This document shows, piece by piece, positions 1 to 12,944 of a stretch of DNA of 64,000 nucleotides. The position numbers and the translations under genes were made by a program. The notes under the pieces were generated by a model. The model had not been told where the DNA came from. It ran no database searches and saw only the letters and a program-made list of their open reading frames with translations. The DNA lies in the NCBI GenBank assembly GCA_027574665.1, contig CM050659.1:18701001-18765000 (forward strand), read 5' to 3'. The DNA comes from Rhynochetos jubatus (lineage: Eukaryota > Chordata > Aves > Eurypygiformes > Rhynochetidae). Positions within the stretch are counted from its first letter, which is position 1; each line of letters opens with the position of its first letter.

Positions 1-2237
1 ATTTTGTGCAACTGCTTAAAGGAAATAATATGGACTGTTTCCTCTGGGAAATACGTATAAACGGATGTGTAACTTCAACAGGAATCTGAACCCAAGGCTT
101 CCCTTACAGTCACCTGGGGATATTCGTATTCTCTGCCTAGCAAGGCTTCAACCACAAACCCTCTCTCAGCACACACAGCTTTCAACAAGCAGTGGCTATT
201 ACAGCAAATAACCCTAGGCACTCCTCCCAGTGCTCCACTTCGAGCCTTCTGTACAAGACACTTTTTAAGCATTTACCTTTTCAAGGGCTTGTTCATTTGT
301 ATACAAAACCACTCCTCCGTTTAACACAACAGCGGGGTTACAGGCAAGCCTCACTCTACCACAGCCACTCGGAGGAAATCCTGATGCTCCGTGATTAACC
401 CACGCCATGGTCCTGGTCGCTCTTGTATCTGCTAATGCACAGGACAGAGTGTCACATTCAATTTTAAAATTCTCTGATGCTGTCACTTTGTGTCACAGTG
501 TTAAGTGGTTTTGATTATTTGATGTCAGCTCGGTTTACTTAAAGCATTCCCACTACTTACATTTCCTGCCCATCAAAACGTGTCAGAAATCTCTTAGTAA
601 GAGCCATTCTTAACCCAGAGGGGTTAGCAAGACCCAGCTGTCACTGCTGGTGGTCACAACGTGCAGTGTTTACTTGGTGGGTTCTCCAGCAATGGCTGTC
701 CTCATCACAGCATCATTCCCGCCAGAATGATTCTGGTCCTCAAGAAACCCATTCTGGACCACTTGTACATGGAAGCGTTCCCAATGACCAGGGCTGCCCA
801 CACCGTGCCTGTGGTAGGCAAGCTTGCCATGTCCCAGCTGCCCAGGCCTCCTCAGCCAAACAGAGGGTTTACTTTCGCAGCACCATACCCTTTACAAGGG
901 AAATACTTCACTTCAGTGTGTGACAAAAGCCCACTCAAGCACTGGCAGCTTTTCAGCACAGTAACGGTACCAGACAGCAATACCTTCCATTCACTTGCTT
1001 CGTTATAAAAGTTACATGGGGCGTTTTGTGAAGATGGGCACTATGAGAGCAGGAGTCTCCCCTCAGATACATGCCTGAAGAATGAGAAGCAAGTGATGGT
1101 AATTGACTTTCAGCTTTTCTACTCATTACTCATTCATTTCTACAACTTGAATTCACTCTCCTCTGCTCAACCACGGAACATTAACAGCCTTCTCAGAGCA
1201 TCCTGGAAGCAAGAAACATCAGGTAAAACGCACTCCCACTGACATCCGACGTTCCTGGACCATGAAAACCTTCCCAGCCAAGTGATATGGCTCCAGTACT
1301 GAACTTGAACACAAGCTGCAGGGTTAGATGAACAGATCACTGAACACCACCAAAGTTATTGCGAAAAAAAGTAATAACGTGTTCTTTAAAGCTCTCCTGA
1401 CCATAAGTCCTGACCTCCCAGTGTGCTGTTAGTGTCAATAAAGTTTCCTTTATGTCAGGGAAATTACATTCATTGTAAACAGATTCATGCATGATCAGAA
1501 TCAATAATCTGTGTTTTCAGGGTGATCCTGGACACGAACTGAATGCCATTAGAACAGGATAGCTAAAGGAAGCCGACAGTCAAAAGCCGGTGGAAAGTAG
1601 GATTATTTTTTTTTAATAAAGTCAAAGTTAATTAAAGAATAACAGTGTTCTTAAATTACTGAAAGATTTAATTTACTCCGGAAACACCTGAATCATCATT
1701 AACACTATAAGGATCTCTCTGCATTAATTCATACCCAAATTCAAAGCTGTGCATTTTGTTAAGCTTCTTTCTTCCTGTTCATATCTGTACCCCATTAAAC
1801 TTCAGTACAGGTGCATACGGGTTAGTAATCACATTTTTATATTTTGCATGCAGATTAGTCCTATTCGAATCTGCATAAATTTGTTATGCATCACTGCAAA
1901 AGTGAATGCTCAAGCAACTTTTATTTTTATCTAATCAAATCACTGCCTAATGAAAAATGAGCAACTGTGCACAAAGGTGCACTCAGGCAGGCTCCAGGGA
2001 ACCTTAGGAACAGGGACATTTACCACTCACTAGGACTACCTGGTGTAGGTCTCCTGCTTATGGTCAAAGCCCGGTCAGGATCAGCCACATCCAAAATGCC
2101 ATCTGTTACCTTCTGCAGAAAGCCTGAATGGTTTCCACCACAGGATGGACTCTGAAGAGGCTTTTACAAAGCTCCTCACCTAAACCTTAGTCAACTGAGA
2201 CTTTGTAGACTATGATCAAAATCCCTCCTCCAGTATG

Positions 2238-2302
2238 GAACTGGAGAAGTTTCTTGACTTCCCTAGACCTAAATTTTCTGGCTGTGCAATGAGCACCGCA
2301 TC
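2238..2302 (+). mobile_element. Possible MIR fragment
   Basis: The stretch AGAAGTTTCTTGACTTCCCT, then AGACCTAAATTTTCTGGCTG, then TGCAATGAG aligns by eye with the MIR core (CAAGTTACTTAACTTCTCTG, TGCCTCAGTTTCCTC, TGTAAAATG). It is diverged and short, and needs a profile search. Confidence 0.4.
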
Positions 2303-2463
2303 CTCTCTTCTAAGGTGAGTAGCTGCAGCAAGAGGAGCTGAACCTCAGGCAGAGAATCAGTTCATTTAATTAAACTGCCAGCAGTCACCTTACACAGTGG
2401 TAAGTAACATTAAGCAGTTTAGCCCTGGAAGTAACAAGACAAAGGACACACCTTCCACTGCTG

Positions 2464-2545
2464 AAATTGTATTAAACCATTTTACAATATGCACAGACTG
2501 GCATGACTTGTTAGTACAACTGGCAGGACCTAGTCCAGAAACAAG
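2464..2545 (-). mobile_element. Possible MIR fragment, inverted
   Basis: The stretch ACCATTTTACAATATGCACA, then GACTGGCATGACTTGTTAGT, then ACAACTGGCAGGACCTAG resembles the complement of the MIR core (CCCATTTTACAGATGAGGAA, ACTGAGG, GACTTGCCCAAGGTCAC, GGCAGAGCC). It is old and diverged. Confidence 0.38.
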
Positions 2546-5334
2546 TCTGCTGGTGGAGACAAAGGGCAAAATGTAAAAGAGCCAACCACTTGAAAATGTC
2601 ATCCTGAAGTTGGCAACAGTGTCCAGATGACTTATAATCCATCTTCTCTCTCAGGTGTGCTCCTGTCCATGCCCTCACCCTTCAGCCAGCACAGATGTCA
2701 GAGTGGCTGATGGATACAGCCCTGGCTCAGAAAGCACCGTGGACAACAGTGAAAAAGCAATAATGGAGACAAACAGTTAAAAATTTGTTCAAAGTGATTT
2801 CAGACCTAAACTTGAACAGCAGGCTCGATCACCTCCAGAGTCCACTCCTCCACACAGCAAAGACCAGCGGCTGGGGCAGGAGATGGATACGGAACACTTG
2901 AGGAGACCCTGGAGGGGACAAGGTACTCCACTCACCCATCCCACCCCCAGCTGTACCTGGCCACCTCACAGCTTCAGGAAGATCTCTTTCCTCATCCCAG
3001 GAGCTAAAGAAAAACATGTATTAGGATCTGCAAAATCTGTTGAAATGACTATGGGGCTGGAGTAAAGGAATCACAGTGCATTCACCTGAACAGCTGCAGC
3101 AGAAGCAACAAAGGCTTCAACGGATATGGGTACTACATCACATGCAGATCATTTTAGCATCTGCCTCACCATGTAAGAGAACATTGTGCACTGATCTCAT
3201 CTTCAAACTCACAAAAATTTTACGAGCACGCTGACGTCTCAAAGCACGCTCTGCTCATTTCCCATTATGCAGCACAAACAGCGAGGCACAGCACCCTATT
3301 TCAGGTTCAAATCAGCAAGAAAGATGCTTAAGTAAAATAACTACAGCAAAATTAACACACGGCTACACTTTCCATTCCACTCCACTACTGGTATCTCCTT
3401 TCCACAACCCAGGAAAGGCAAGGAGGTTCCTCCCGCAGCAGCACAGGGTCCATAGGGATTCTACAGGAGCAGAGCCCTGCAGACACCGCTGCTCACAGGG
3501 CTCCCTCCTCCTCTGCACCCCTCCCCTCAGGCCAACACCCACCACCCTAACTCCTCCTTTGCCATTTCAACTCATTCCACATGAATGTTTAAGGGATTTT
3601 GGAAAGAGGAATTTGAAAGGAATTAAATTAAGGTTTAGGAATAAGCAGCAAATGGCAATAAACAAGTTCCCCAAAGTGCGAGGGAGTTTGTCCTCCGCAC
3701 TCGCAGCACATTTCAAGGTCAATTACACTCCCTAACGAACCGCTTAGCCACAGCCAGGCTGCCGAGTTACACCAGGCTGAAGAAAAGCACAAATAGCTCA
3801 CAGTCCTGATTCTGCCAGGCTGAAATCCAAACTCATTCCTCTCCAGCAGGAAAGGCTCCGGACCTGCGATGGAAAACTGCAGCTCAGTCTGTGTCTCGAT
3901 AGCATAGCCACCCAGCTTCACCCAACACATCTTTCCAGAAACTACTTTTTTTTATTTTTTTTAATTAGGTTTCTATTTGCATTTCCATGAAAAAGCATAT
4001 CATAACCCTCTCCTGACTTTCCCATCTGCCACCCCCCTCCTACCCACATCCTCCCAAGAAACACAAATATCACCATCAGCTTTCCCACAAAATCCACACA
4101 TTGAGGTAGCTGAAAACCAAATACTTTGTATTAAAATATTTACAGAATTTGGTGAAGACTAAAAAATGAAAAACCATTTTAGATACTTCACTGATACCTT
4201 TTCAGAGAAAGCATGCACTTTTTCAGCCTAAATTTTACTCTCCATAGACTCAAACAGACTCGGTAACCTTAACTGGTCGTTTGTCCATCTGCACACAGTA
4301 ACTGTCTTATCTACCACCACAGAGTGGACAAATTATTTCACTTTCACCGCAGAAAAGAAACTATTTCAGAAATCAAATCTATCTCTGCATCACCACCACC
4401 AATTAATACAAACGTATTTATTTTCCCCTGGGTCAGATGCTACACCCTGTCCATGGGCTGTGGAAACAACACTTAAGTAGCTGTACCTGCCAGCCCAGGA
4501 TACAATTTCTTCACCCAGACTCGTGCCACCTCATCAGGATTTATTGTATGTTGCTGGGCCATTACACCCTGATAATTTATCAGAAAACCCAGCATTTAAC
4601 TGCTATACTTAATCCATTAATCTCCAATGCATTTTAGAACAGTTTTCTTGCTGTGTTATTTAAAAGGACCAATGTGGATAAGAATCAGTTTTAGACCAAC
4701 ATATTACCTGAATCTTTTCCCAACATAAAACATTTTTACTGATCACCACATTGCTATTCAACAGCAAAGTTACTGCACATGTTTAAAAGCATTCTGCTTC
4801 AGGAAAAACAGACCAGTAGTAACATGAACACATGAAGTCTGATGTTCATCACTGCGGTTGAATACAATGCCAAAAAACCTTATATAAACATCTTTAACAG
4901 CTCTAGTAAGCAATATTTGCTTAAAAATATAATTGTTAAAAAGACATTTATTAACCACACAATGGAATCAGCTTTTCCTTTTCTTATTTTAATAAGGGTA
5001 TGGCTTTCAAATTATCAGTTTGTCTTCACCTGCAATTTACACAGCACCCAGATGAAGAGTGTCAAGACTCCAAACACTGGGAACATTAGACATTTAAATT
5101 TTGTAATTAGCTCCATGGTTTTCAGCTACTGCAAGGTCAGAGGTTACTAGAAGCCACCTCTTCCTTCTCACTGACAAACATTTGCATACGAAAATCGGAC
5201 AGAAAATGCAAAATAAAACCCAAACGCCCCAAACCCCAGAATACAAAGTATGCTGTGAGGCAGCCAGAGCTGGCGAAGTGACAGGGCGAGCGTGCTCCAG
5301 CACTCCAGTCTTGCACTACCGAAGCCAGGGAGAG

Positions 5335-5500
5335 CTTTGCTGCTGACTTAATCGAGGCCAGGATTTCAACCTACAGCATCTTCTTCTGTAATTTGAGGGA
5401 TACTCTGATTAACTGGAAATAATTAGCTCATTTTAAAACGGCATAATCTTCTTTGTGCATGATGCACATTCTAAAAATGGATTAGCACAGGGTCTAATGC
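5335..5500. promoter_or_regulatory. Candidate conserved non-coding element
   Basis: This AT-rich patch contains CTGATTAAC, AATAATTAGCTCATTTTAAA and ATGGATTAGC, and a perfect 7-base inverted repeat TGTGCAT/ATGCACA around one G at 5,454-5,468, similar to paired POU/octamer half-sites. Density of homeobox-type cores is the only evidence; conservation cannot be measured here. Confidence 0.25.
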
Positions 5501-6196
5501 TGGAGCCTCTCTAGCATTAAAGGATTACAGGACATCAGTCTGAACTCACAGCTAATTGGGATGGCTGCATCCCCTCAGCCAAATCCTGTGCGGCAGGAGG
5601 GTGCGTGGAGGGGCACACGCCTGCCCACCGCGTCTGCAAATTGAATGGTTTCTGTTGCGGCTAAAGCGATCGCTTTCTGCAGTGCTGATTTTTGGAAAGC
5701 CAGGCACAAGGGCATTCGACTGGACATCACTGTTTAATAACCCCGGAGTCACAACTGCAGATGTCTACATTAACATGAGGTTTGAGAGGGTAGCAGATGG
5801 TTAGGAAGCTCTTACTGTGAAGGCCTTAACGATTTCCAAAGGTAAAACAGCAAGTAGCTTTTATGTATAAATGATACTCACCATATGGTAAGCATGATTG
5901 AAATTTTAAACAAAAAAATTAAATTATTACAGTTAGATTGAATAGAACCAAAACCAATTAAAGGTAAAGCTGAGCTTTACAATAAAGCTTAGGAAGAGTT
6001 GATATCAACAACAATAACACTGCCAGCAAGGGGAACAGGGTGCACACCAGAAGAGTAGCGTTCAAGTGCTAGACACAAATCCTATTAAAATTCAGCTTGC
6101 TCCTTTGAAGATACACCCAAAGATGAGGCTGGCATTTCCAGGCACCAAAAATCAATACACAGACACACAATCAATAGAAAATCATTTTTCACTGAC

Positions 6197-6226
6197 ATTA
6201 ATTTATTAATCTATTAATTTATTAAT
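6197..6226. repeat. Duplicated 14-mer ATTAATTTATTAAT
   Basis: Two identical copies, at 6,197-6,210 and 6,213-6,226, are separated by CT. Each is a run of homeodomain-type ATTA cores and of TTAAT. It is a short local duplication or a simple AT repeat. Confidence 0.9.
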
Positions 6227-6434
6227 TGTGATTACAGGCCATGATTAGAGCCTGATTAGAAGCTCTGAATAGGTACTTCTTTATATACATAAGCATTCCA
6301 CAAAAATAAACAAATGATATGCATTTCTCCAGTTGATCAGAGCACCCATCTGAAGGCAGGAAATTACCAGATGTTCATAATAAAAATTAAATATCACATT
6401 TGCTGGTTTTAGTAAGATCTGAGCACGTCCTCAC

Positions 6435-6562
6435 CATCGCTTCTGCTAAAGCAGAGAGCTCTTGCTCACAGAAATGAAGATCCCCATCCTGATAGGCACC
6501 CACCAGCCAGCCGAGCACTGTGAGGGCTTCTACCAGCACCCCAGTACTGCCACCCTTCACTT
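6435..6562 (-). other. Minus-strand exon-like segment phase-compatible with exon 2 of gene A
   Basis: The acceptor GGCCCCCTCCTGGAATGCAG precedes 6,562 and the donor GATG then GTGAGGAC follows 6,435. Entered in phase 1, the phase in which the signal-peptide exon at 32,552 ends, the frame stays open for all 128 bases and leaves in phase 0. It includes VLVEALTVLGWLVGAYQDGD and CEQELSALAEAM. A one-in-three phase match and a fair acceptor are weak support; a decoy is at least as likely. Confidence 0.2.
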
Positions 6563-9500
6563 CTGCATTCCAGGAGGGGGCCACCAGGCAAAACCCAGGT
6601 CCTGCACCATCCAGGAAAGGTCTCACAGCTAATGGGATGGCTCAAGTCAAGTTGTCCTACATCACGGGTGGTCGGGCCAAAAAGACTAAATGCCTCTGAC
6701 CAGTGACCATCTACTGCTCTGTACCACATCCACCACTGACTAAACACTGCTCAGTTGGGAGTTAAGCACACATCTTTAACTTCATACAGCAAAATCAAAA
6801 TAGCTACCCGGGGATCGTTCGATTATCTGCTGCCTGTTAACATAATACACAGTTAGATTACATGGCATCCCTCAGTTCATTACATTAGGCCCACTCAGAG
6901 GCATACAGTCTGTCTCTTGGAAATCTGGTAGTTCACTCATTCCTGTCAGTCATTCTTTACTTTGTCACAGGCCTGTGATGAAAAAACACCTAAATTCTGG
7001 GTTGATTGATGTTGATCTCAAATTACCATAGACCTTAAGGGAGCTGGACTTCTGCTGGATGTTACATGAAATAGTCATAACAAAAACCCAGAGCTAAGCA
7101 CAATTCTGGTCCAACACCATTCTGAGCTCCCAATACTGCAGAGTATTTTCTACAGATCTTTCTATCTTCAGCAGGTCCAGGGTGAGTTGAGAGTGAATCT
7201 TGTGATATGGAGCTGTTGCAGACAAATTCTGCTTTGACCTTTCAGGTGCACTAGAAACCAAAGTGAAACCCAACAGATACATCTTAAATCCAGGGGAGAT
7301 GTTTGCACGCATGCACGCAGAGCACCCAGCCTTTCCTCCCTTCCTCATTCTGTCCCTACGCCAGCTCCCCAAATATCAAACCACAGCTCATGTGGGTACC
7401 TTGCCCTGTGCAAATACAGGATGTAGAGGGAAACCCTGCAATATTCCACCAGGCTGTTCATTATACCGTGAAACACGGTCCCTCTCCATGAAACACCAGC
7501 CCCGGAGAGGCCCTTTGCTATGAACCCAGGCCCCCTCCCAGGGCATAATTCCGGTAGTCCCACACTCTGAAACAGGCTGTCCAGGCAGTGCTGGAGACAT
7601 CAGTCCAGGTAGGCAGTCCAGCACTGACAGGCACTGTGCCTCCACACATCGCCCATTCACTGCCCCTGTTCTACGCTGTCTGGGAGGGAGGCAGGACCAC
7701 CCGGCTGGCCAGGTGAGACCCATGGCACAAGTATCTAGGAAGGCTGTAGCACCTGCATTTGGCACTGGCAGCTACAGGAGTTGTGGGTGCCTCCAAAACA
7801 CCTCCTCTGTCAGGTTTGCAGGGCACAGGAACTAAACTCGCTGTCTTGCAATGGGAAAGGGAATGGGAGTATAAAGCATCCTCTGGGGAAGACAGGGAGA
7901 CTCCAAAGTATGTTTTATTGTTTCTTTCATTTTTGAATGTAAGTGGGTAAGTGACTTCAGCCTCCAGACATTTCACAGTCACCGCTGATTTTTACATATT
8001 CTTTCAGGGATCACAACGGTCATAGTTGCCTTCTTTCCCTGCGACGCCTGGGGATGATGAGCAACAAGGAGCACATAGAGGGCAAGCATCTAGCAGCAAA
8101 TCGCAGTCAGGCCCAGGGCTGCTCTAGGAAATTGTTGTTGCTTTCAAGTCCACACTCCATTCATAGGAGAGGCTATTCCCACAAAAATACAGGTCATCGG
8201 GATAAGCACCTTGCAGCAGCTTAGGGCTGAAACAAAACATTAGGAAAACAAGCGTGTACATCTCCAGGGAGTGACAGATGGGGCACACTCAGTGTTACTA
8301 AATCCCATTCCCTTCCTTTCAAACAACCTGCAGTGAGTCACTGTTACACTATGCCACCTCATCACAGCATAAAACCCTCTCCGTAGTAACACTGGGTACA
8401 AGTCACACATCCTTCCCTCCATGCAGTACTGCATGGCAGGAGTATGCAGACAAACATTTCCTTCCCGAGCAGGCAGCCAGCCATTGTCCTGCAAAGCCAC
8501 TGTGGTGACCCAGAAGCAACTCTGACACCTGAAGTGCTTCATTCTGATGGGGACAAGCCTATGACAAGTCACCACTGCTCTGGCCACTCATCATACTCCT
8601 AAAGAATTTCTAATTTCTCTCCCAAACTATTATTTGAAGGAATTCATACATTAATTAGATTTCCCCATCAGCCCAGTTACAAACACCTCAGCCACTTCAT
8701 GGTCCCCGAATTGCTAATTACTGGCCCATACTTTTGAAAAGACTGTGGTTTTCTCCACCAGCAGATAGACATCATGGCAAAACACACAGGATGCTCCCAC
8801 AGATGGGATCAATCCCCTGCATAGGGTTGAGCAGACCTGAACCACCACACTTGGTAATCAATTGTTCCCCCAATACAGAGGGAAGACACCCACTATCAGA
8901 GCCCAGCTCCAAGATGCTGCTGGTCTTCCTCCTCCATCCTCATTTACACAGAGATGAGCGTCATGAGGTTCTTATACTTTTAATTATTTTATCACAGCCT
9001 CCACGTACCCTTTTTTGGATATTATTACCCTGGAGAGTATGCTAACAACCTTAACTTGCTGACTAATTAAGTTTTGGTATACTCCAAAGCTGGGTTTTGC
9101 ACACTAATTAAATTTACAGGCAGTTAGATTTGACAGGTACTACGGTATCTGCCAACGTGCCTTCATAATCAGTTAAATTATTAATTCTGAGGCAGCAGGC
9201 CATCCCCAGGTGGGCACGGAAGCACTCTGGCAGCAGAGCTGCCTTAAGAGAGCAGCACCCCATAACCCTGTGTCACAAAGAGCTGAGGACACACGGGTGC
9301 TCTCTCCCTAGGAGAAGACAATGGGCTGCAGTATTGCAGAGCTATTTGAATTTCCACCCAGATCTGGCCCTTAATGGGATGGCAGAGGCCAGGCAGCAGA
9401 CAGGCATGGGGTGCCTCGCTTACTCCTCCTGCTACCCCAGCGATGGGCAGCAAAAACTCCCACAGGTACAACTGCCTGGGACTGCAGACGGTATCCCTCA

Positions 9501-12500
9501 CCCCTGGCTCCGGAGACTCACACCTCAGAGTAATTTCAAAAGGCAGGGCAAGCAGCAGGGACCCCATCACATACCTGTCCCCAAAAGCCCCCTCCAGAGC
9601 ACTGGGCGGGCAAGCACAGCCCGCACCGTTGGTGCTGCTATTACTGCACTGCTGTTGGTGATCACAGCAGCCAGACGAACCCCCCAACTCCGCTCCCGCG
9701 CTATCACACCTCAGGCCCTCTGCAGACAAAACATTCATTTCGCAATCTATATGATTCGCAATGTCAAACGCCTCTCTGATCGTTCCCTTAGGACAGCTGC
9801 TCTTGCTATTTCATCTGTTAAATATTTCCAGAACCCAAAAGTCCTCAGGGAGAAAAGCAGTTATTTTGACTAACTGCTCCTCCTCCTCAACTAGTTACTG
9901 TGTTAGCTTCCTCCCACTCAAACACCAGGAGTTGATTAAGACATATGGATTATCTCAACACTACAAGTTTTTCAATTTAGGAAGTGAAATATTGACATTC
10001 TTAATATCACATTCCTCTTCAACTCAGGAGCCCTTCCTCGCATTGATACCGATCCCGGCTGAAACACGGCATCATCGCGCAAGCTGCGATCCAAAGACTA
10101 GGCAGACGGCTTTTTTACATGGGTTTTGGTTCAAGTTGCCGATGGAGTCATCCCATCACGGTTTTCTTAATTCTGCTGAGAAAATTCCTTGCAAGTGACA
10201 CTTATTTATGGAAATCTTTGGGTTATAAAAAGATTTATCCATTTTCACATTAAACTTAGAATTTTGGTTTATGGTCTTCTTCCTTGTTTAAAAGATTATT
10301 TTGTAGCATGTTGGGCCTCTTTTCAATATGACATAAAAACAACACACACAAAAGAAAAGCCATAAAGGAGAATTCTACACTTGGAAATCCCTCATGTGGA
10401 AATCCTTCAGGAACACAGCAGTCTTTAAAGTAAAATCTTATTTCCCGTATGTAAGAGCTTTGAACGCTTTGTTTTGTTTCAAGTAGAGGAAAGGTGAAGT
10501 TTGGTTCTGAACTGGAACAGAAACTAAATATAAAGTGTGCAAATTTTCCTATTAAACAGAAATCCTGAGTTTGCACTGGCCTTGCTAGGATCATACAAGC
10601 TCCCATAAAGCAAAACCATCAGTATGCCCATCCACTCTTGCCAGCATCTCATTTCACCCAGTTTCTATTTGAAACTGATAACCCCAAGCTGCAGTTATGT
10701 ATTTAACCAAGTCAAGAAGAAAATCAGAGTGAACCTCACTGACCTTTTACATCTCAAAGTACTGGGCAGAAGTATTTAAGTTAACCAAGTGTGAACTCAT
10801 GTGAAACACCTGAAAATAAAACCACACACTCTCAGACTCAGATGCTACCCCACATTGAGATGAGCATTCCATGACAAGGAAGCACTTTAAAGGAAAAACT
10901 TGGGAACTGCAGTTGTGCCATCGTGCACTTGATACATCACAACGTGCACTTGCCAGTACCTGTAAAACTCAGAATTTCAGGACCTTAAGGAGGACAGCAC
11001 AGAGGACAAGCTGCTTGGCTGACCTGACAAAATGACTTGCATAAAGCACAAGAAAGTAGAAGGAAAGGGAATATAATTTTATGCTTTTGACAAACCATAA
11101 GTAAGTAACCACTAGGCAAAGGCATTATTTCAGGTAAGAGACAACAGGGTTTTGCAAACTTCTGAAAACATGTGGTCTCAACCAGGATGACACCAGGTGG
11201 GGAAAGGCTGCCATCCTTAATGGCAACCCTCAGCATTGTAGACTTAAGATCTTTGGAGACAGGAAGAAAAAAAAAAAAAAGTATTTATATCATGACAGGT
11301 ACAGAAGTTTGGATCAGAGAAGTTCTGACCAAGCACTAATTTAAACGCTCTGACATATAAAACAAGCCATGGTCCAAAATGGGTTGTGCACATGCCATTC
11401 CCAAATACTCCACATGATTCAAAAGGATTATTAAAGGGATTACTTTGGGGGAGGGAGATAACGCCCAAGGCTCTCAGTTTATCAGCAATCCCCCTCACTC
11501 CTCAGCACTTTGAGATCTCCTTCAGTTTAGGCAGTTTTAGTTAAGCCTGTTGCTCTCAAAGCAATGCCAACCTCATCTTTGTTTTTAATCAAACCTGGGT
11601 GAAGAATCCTCTATTGATTCTGTAGAAATACCAAGAAAATCCAAGGAATATACACCCCTTTTTCAGAAACCAGACAACAAAAGGATCAAGTTCAGGAGAT
11701 AACCTTATTTCAAAAAGGTTGCAGCTACCACCACAGTTTCCTGCATTCCAGAGAATAAACTCATCCTACTGCCAAAGCTTTTTTACAGCCCTACCCCAAC
11801 AAGGAGGGCTGTAAAACCCCAGAACTGCTTGTACCTGACATTTCTAGTGCTCTGAGCCACCATTTCTAAGGCAGTCACACATGAAAGAGGCAAAAATGAT
11901 CGCAGGGCTTTATGTATTGATGCCAGCCATTGGTTTGGAGTCAGTGAACCAGGAGAAATACACATTGAGATGTACTGAAACAAACAAACTAGAAACAAGC
12001 CTGAGGCAAAGAAAAAAGGCTTTTATATATTAATTAGACTCTGGTTTTGGTTTCTGCCTTGAATAGTAGCTATATAATGAAATTCAGCAAGCACTCATCT
12101 CAGGTACTGCAGAAATGTGCAAGTCAGTGAAATGACCTCCCAGCATCAGGCTCAAAGTCTTCAAACACGAAGGACGCTTGCTTGAGGCAAAGAACCAGCG
12201 TTCATCCTTGCTTTGCTGATGCAAATCCACTTTACCTTGAGAGCAGTCCCTCGGCTTCGGCAGCGCTGCCCGTGAGAGCGACGTGCCCAGACCTTTGCTC
12301 TAGAGTGCTGCTGGCCCACCTCCACCACGGCTCTGCCCGGCACACATCACAGGATGAGGATGGGATATAGTCGTCAGTACGTTACACCCGTCTCTGCCCA
12401 GCAGTAAAATGACCCCTCTCAAGGGCAAGCAGCGAAGACTTGGAGCCAGAGCTGCCAGCTCAAACTTCAGGAGTTCACCTCTGCTCTGAGAGAAGTCAGA

Positions 12501-12944
12501 GATCACAGAGCGAAGTCCAACAATGCTGCACTCCAGGAAGGCCTTTGCTTTTCATATTCGGTACACTGCACTGAGATGAAACCAGCACTAGGCTGACAGG
12601 AGTACAATCCAGAGAGCCTCTTTAGCTACATTACAACGACACCGTGCATTTTTAATTGTAATCGGCCCTTTGTTTGTGTTTGCTGACAGCCCGAGGGGGG
12701 CATACAACACTGCTCACCAAGGCAGGTGGGGATTCTGGAGCATCCTAAGCTCTGCAGGCACTACAGCGTCTTTCAATTGGAGGAGAAATTCTGCCCTGAT
12801 GGCCCCTGAAGCCTACATGCATGCCGCAGACCTGCAACCTGAGGTTCCCCTCAATGCACTGAGCCAAGTCCCTGCTTCTGCAGAGTAAAAAAAAAAAAAA
12901 AGTCAACATAGGCAATTCAGCTGCTTCCCAGACTCTTTTTGTAC
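6563..12944. other. Gene-free stretch, presumed intron of gene A
   Basis: Mixed composition with a GC-richer part around 9,240-9,740 where open frames occur on both strands (up to 179 codons) without family features. A homeobox-motif-rich patch lies at 9,050-9,200. A-runs occur at 11,267 and 12,887. No supported exon. Confidence 0.6.
9050..9200. promoter_or_regulatory. Candidate conserved non-coding element
   Basis: Within 150 bases there are GACTAATTAAG, CACTAATTAAATTT and GTTAAATTATTAATTC, plus TTTGACAGGTAC, which holds a MEIS/TGIF-type TGACAG. LIM- or paired-type homeobox cores clustered with TGACAG are typical of developmental enhancers. Inference from motifs only. Confidence 0.25.

Larger units (their letters stand above)
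1..6434. other. Gene-free stretch, presumed intron of gene A
   Basis: AT-rich sequence without a convincing exon on either strand. It holds two possible MIR fragments (2,238-2,302 and 2,464-2,545), an AT-rich patch with homeodomain motifs and a short inverted repeat (5,335-5,500), and the duplicated 14-mer at 6,197. Open frames are short and without recognisable motifs. Confidence 0.6.

Noticed and set aside
3300-3316. GGTTCAAATC, another B-box-like match.
   Set aside because: No A-box at proper spacing and no acceptor or anticodon stem.
9244-9873. Open frames of 164 (minus) and 179 (plus) codons overlapping each other.
   Set aside because: Overlap on both strands in a locally GC-richer stretch, with no domain, signal or splice support.
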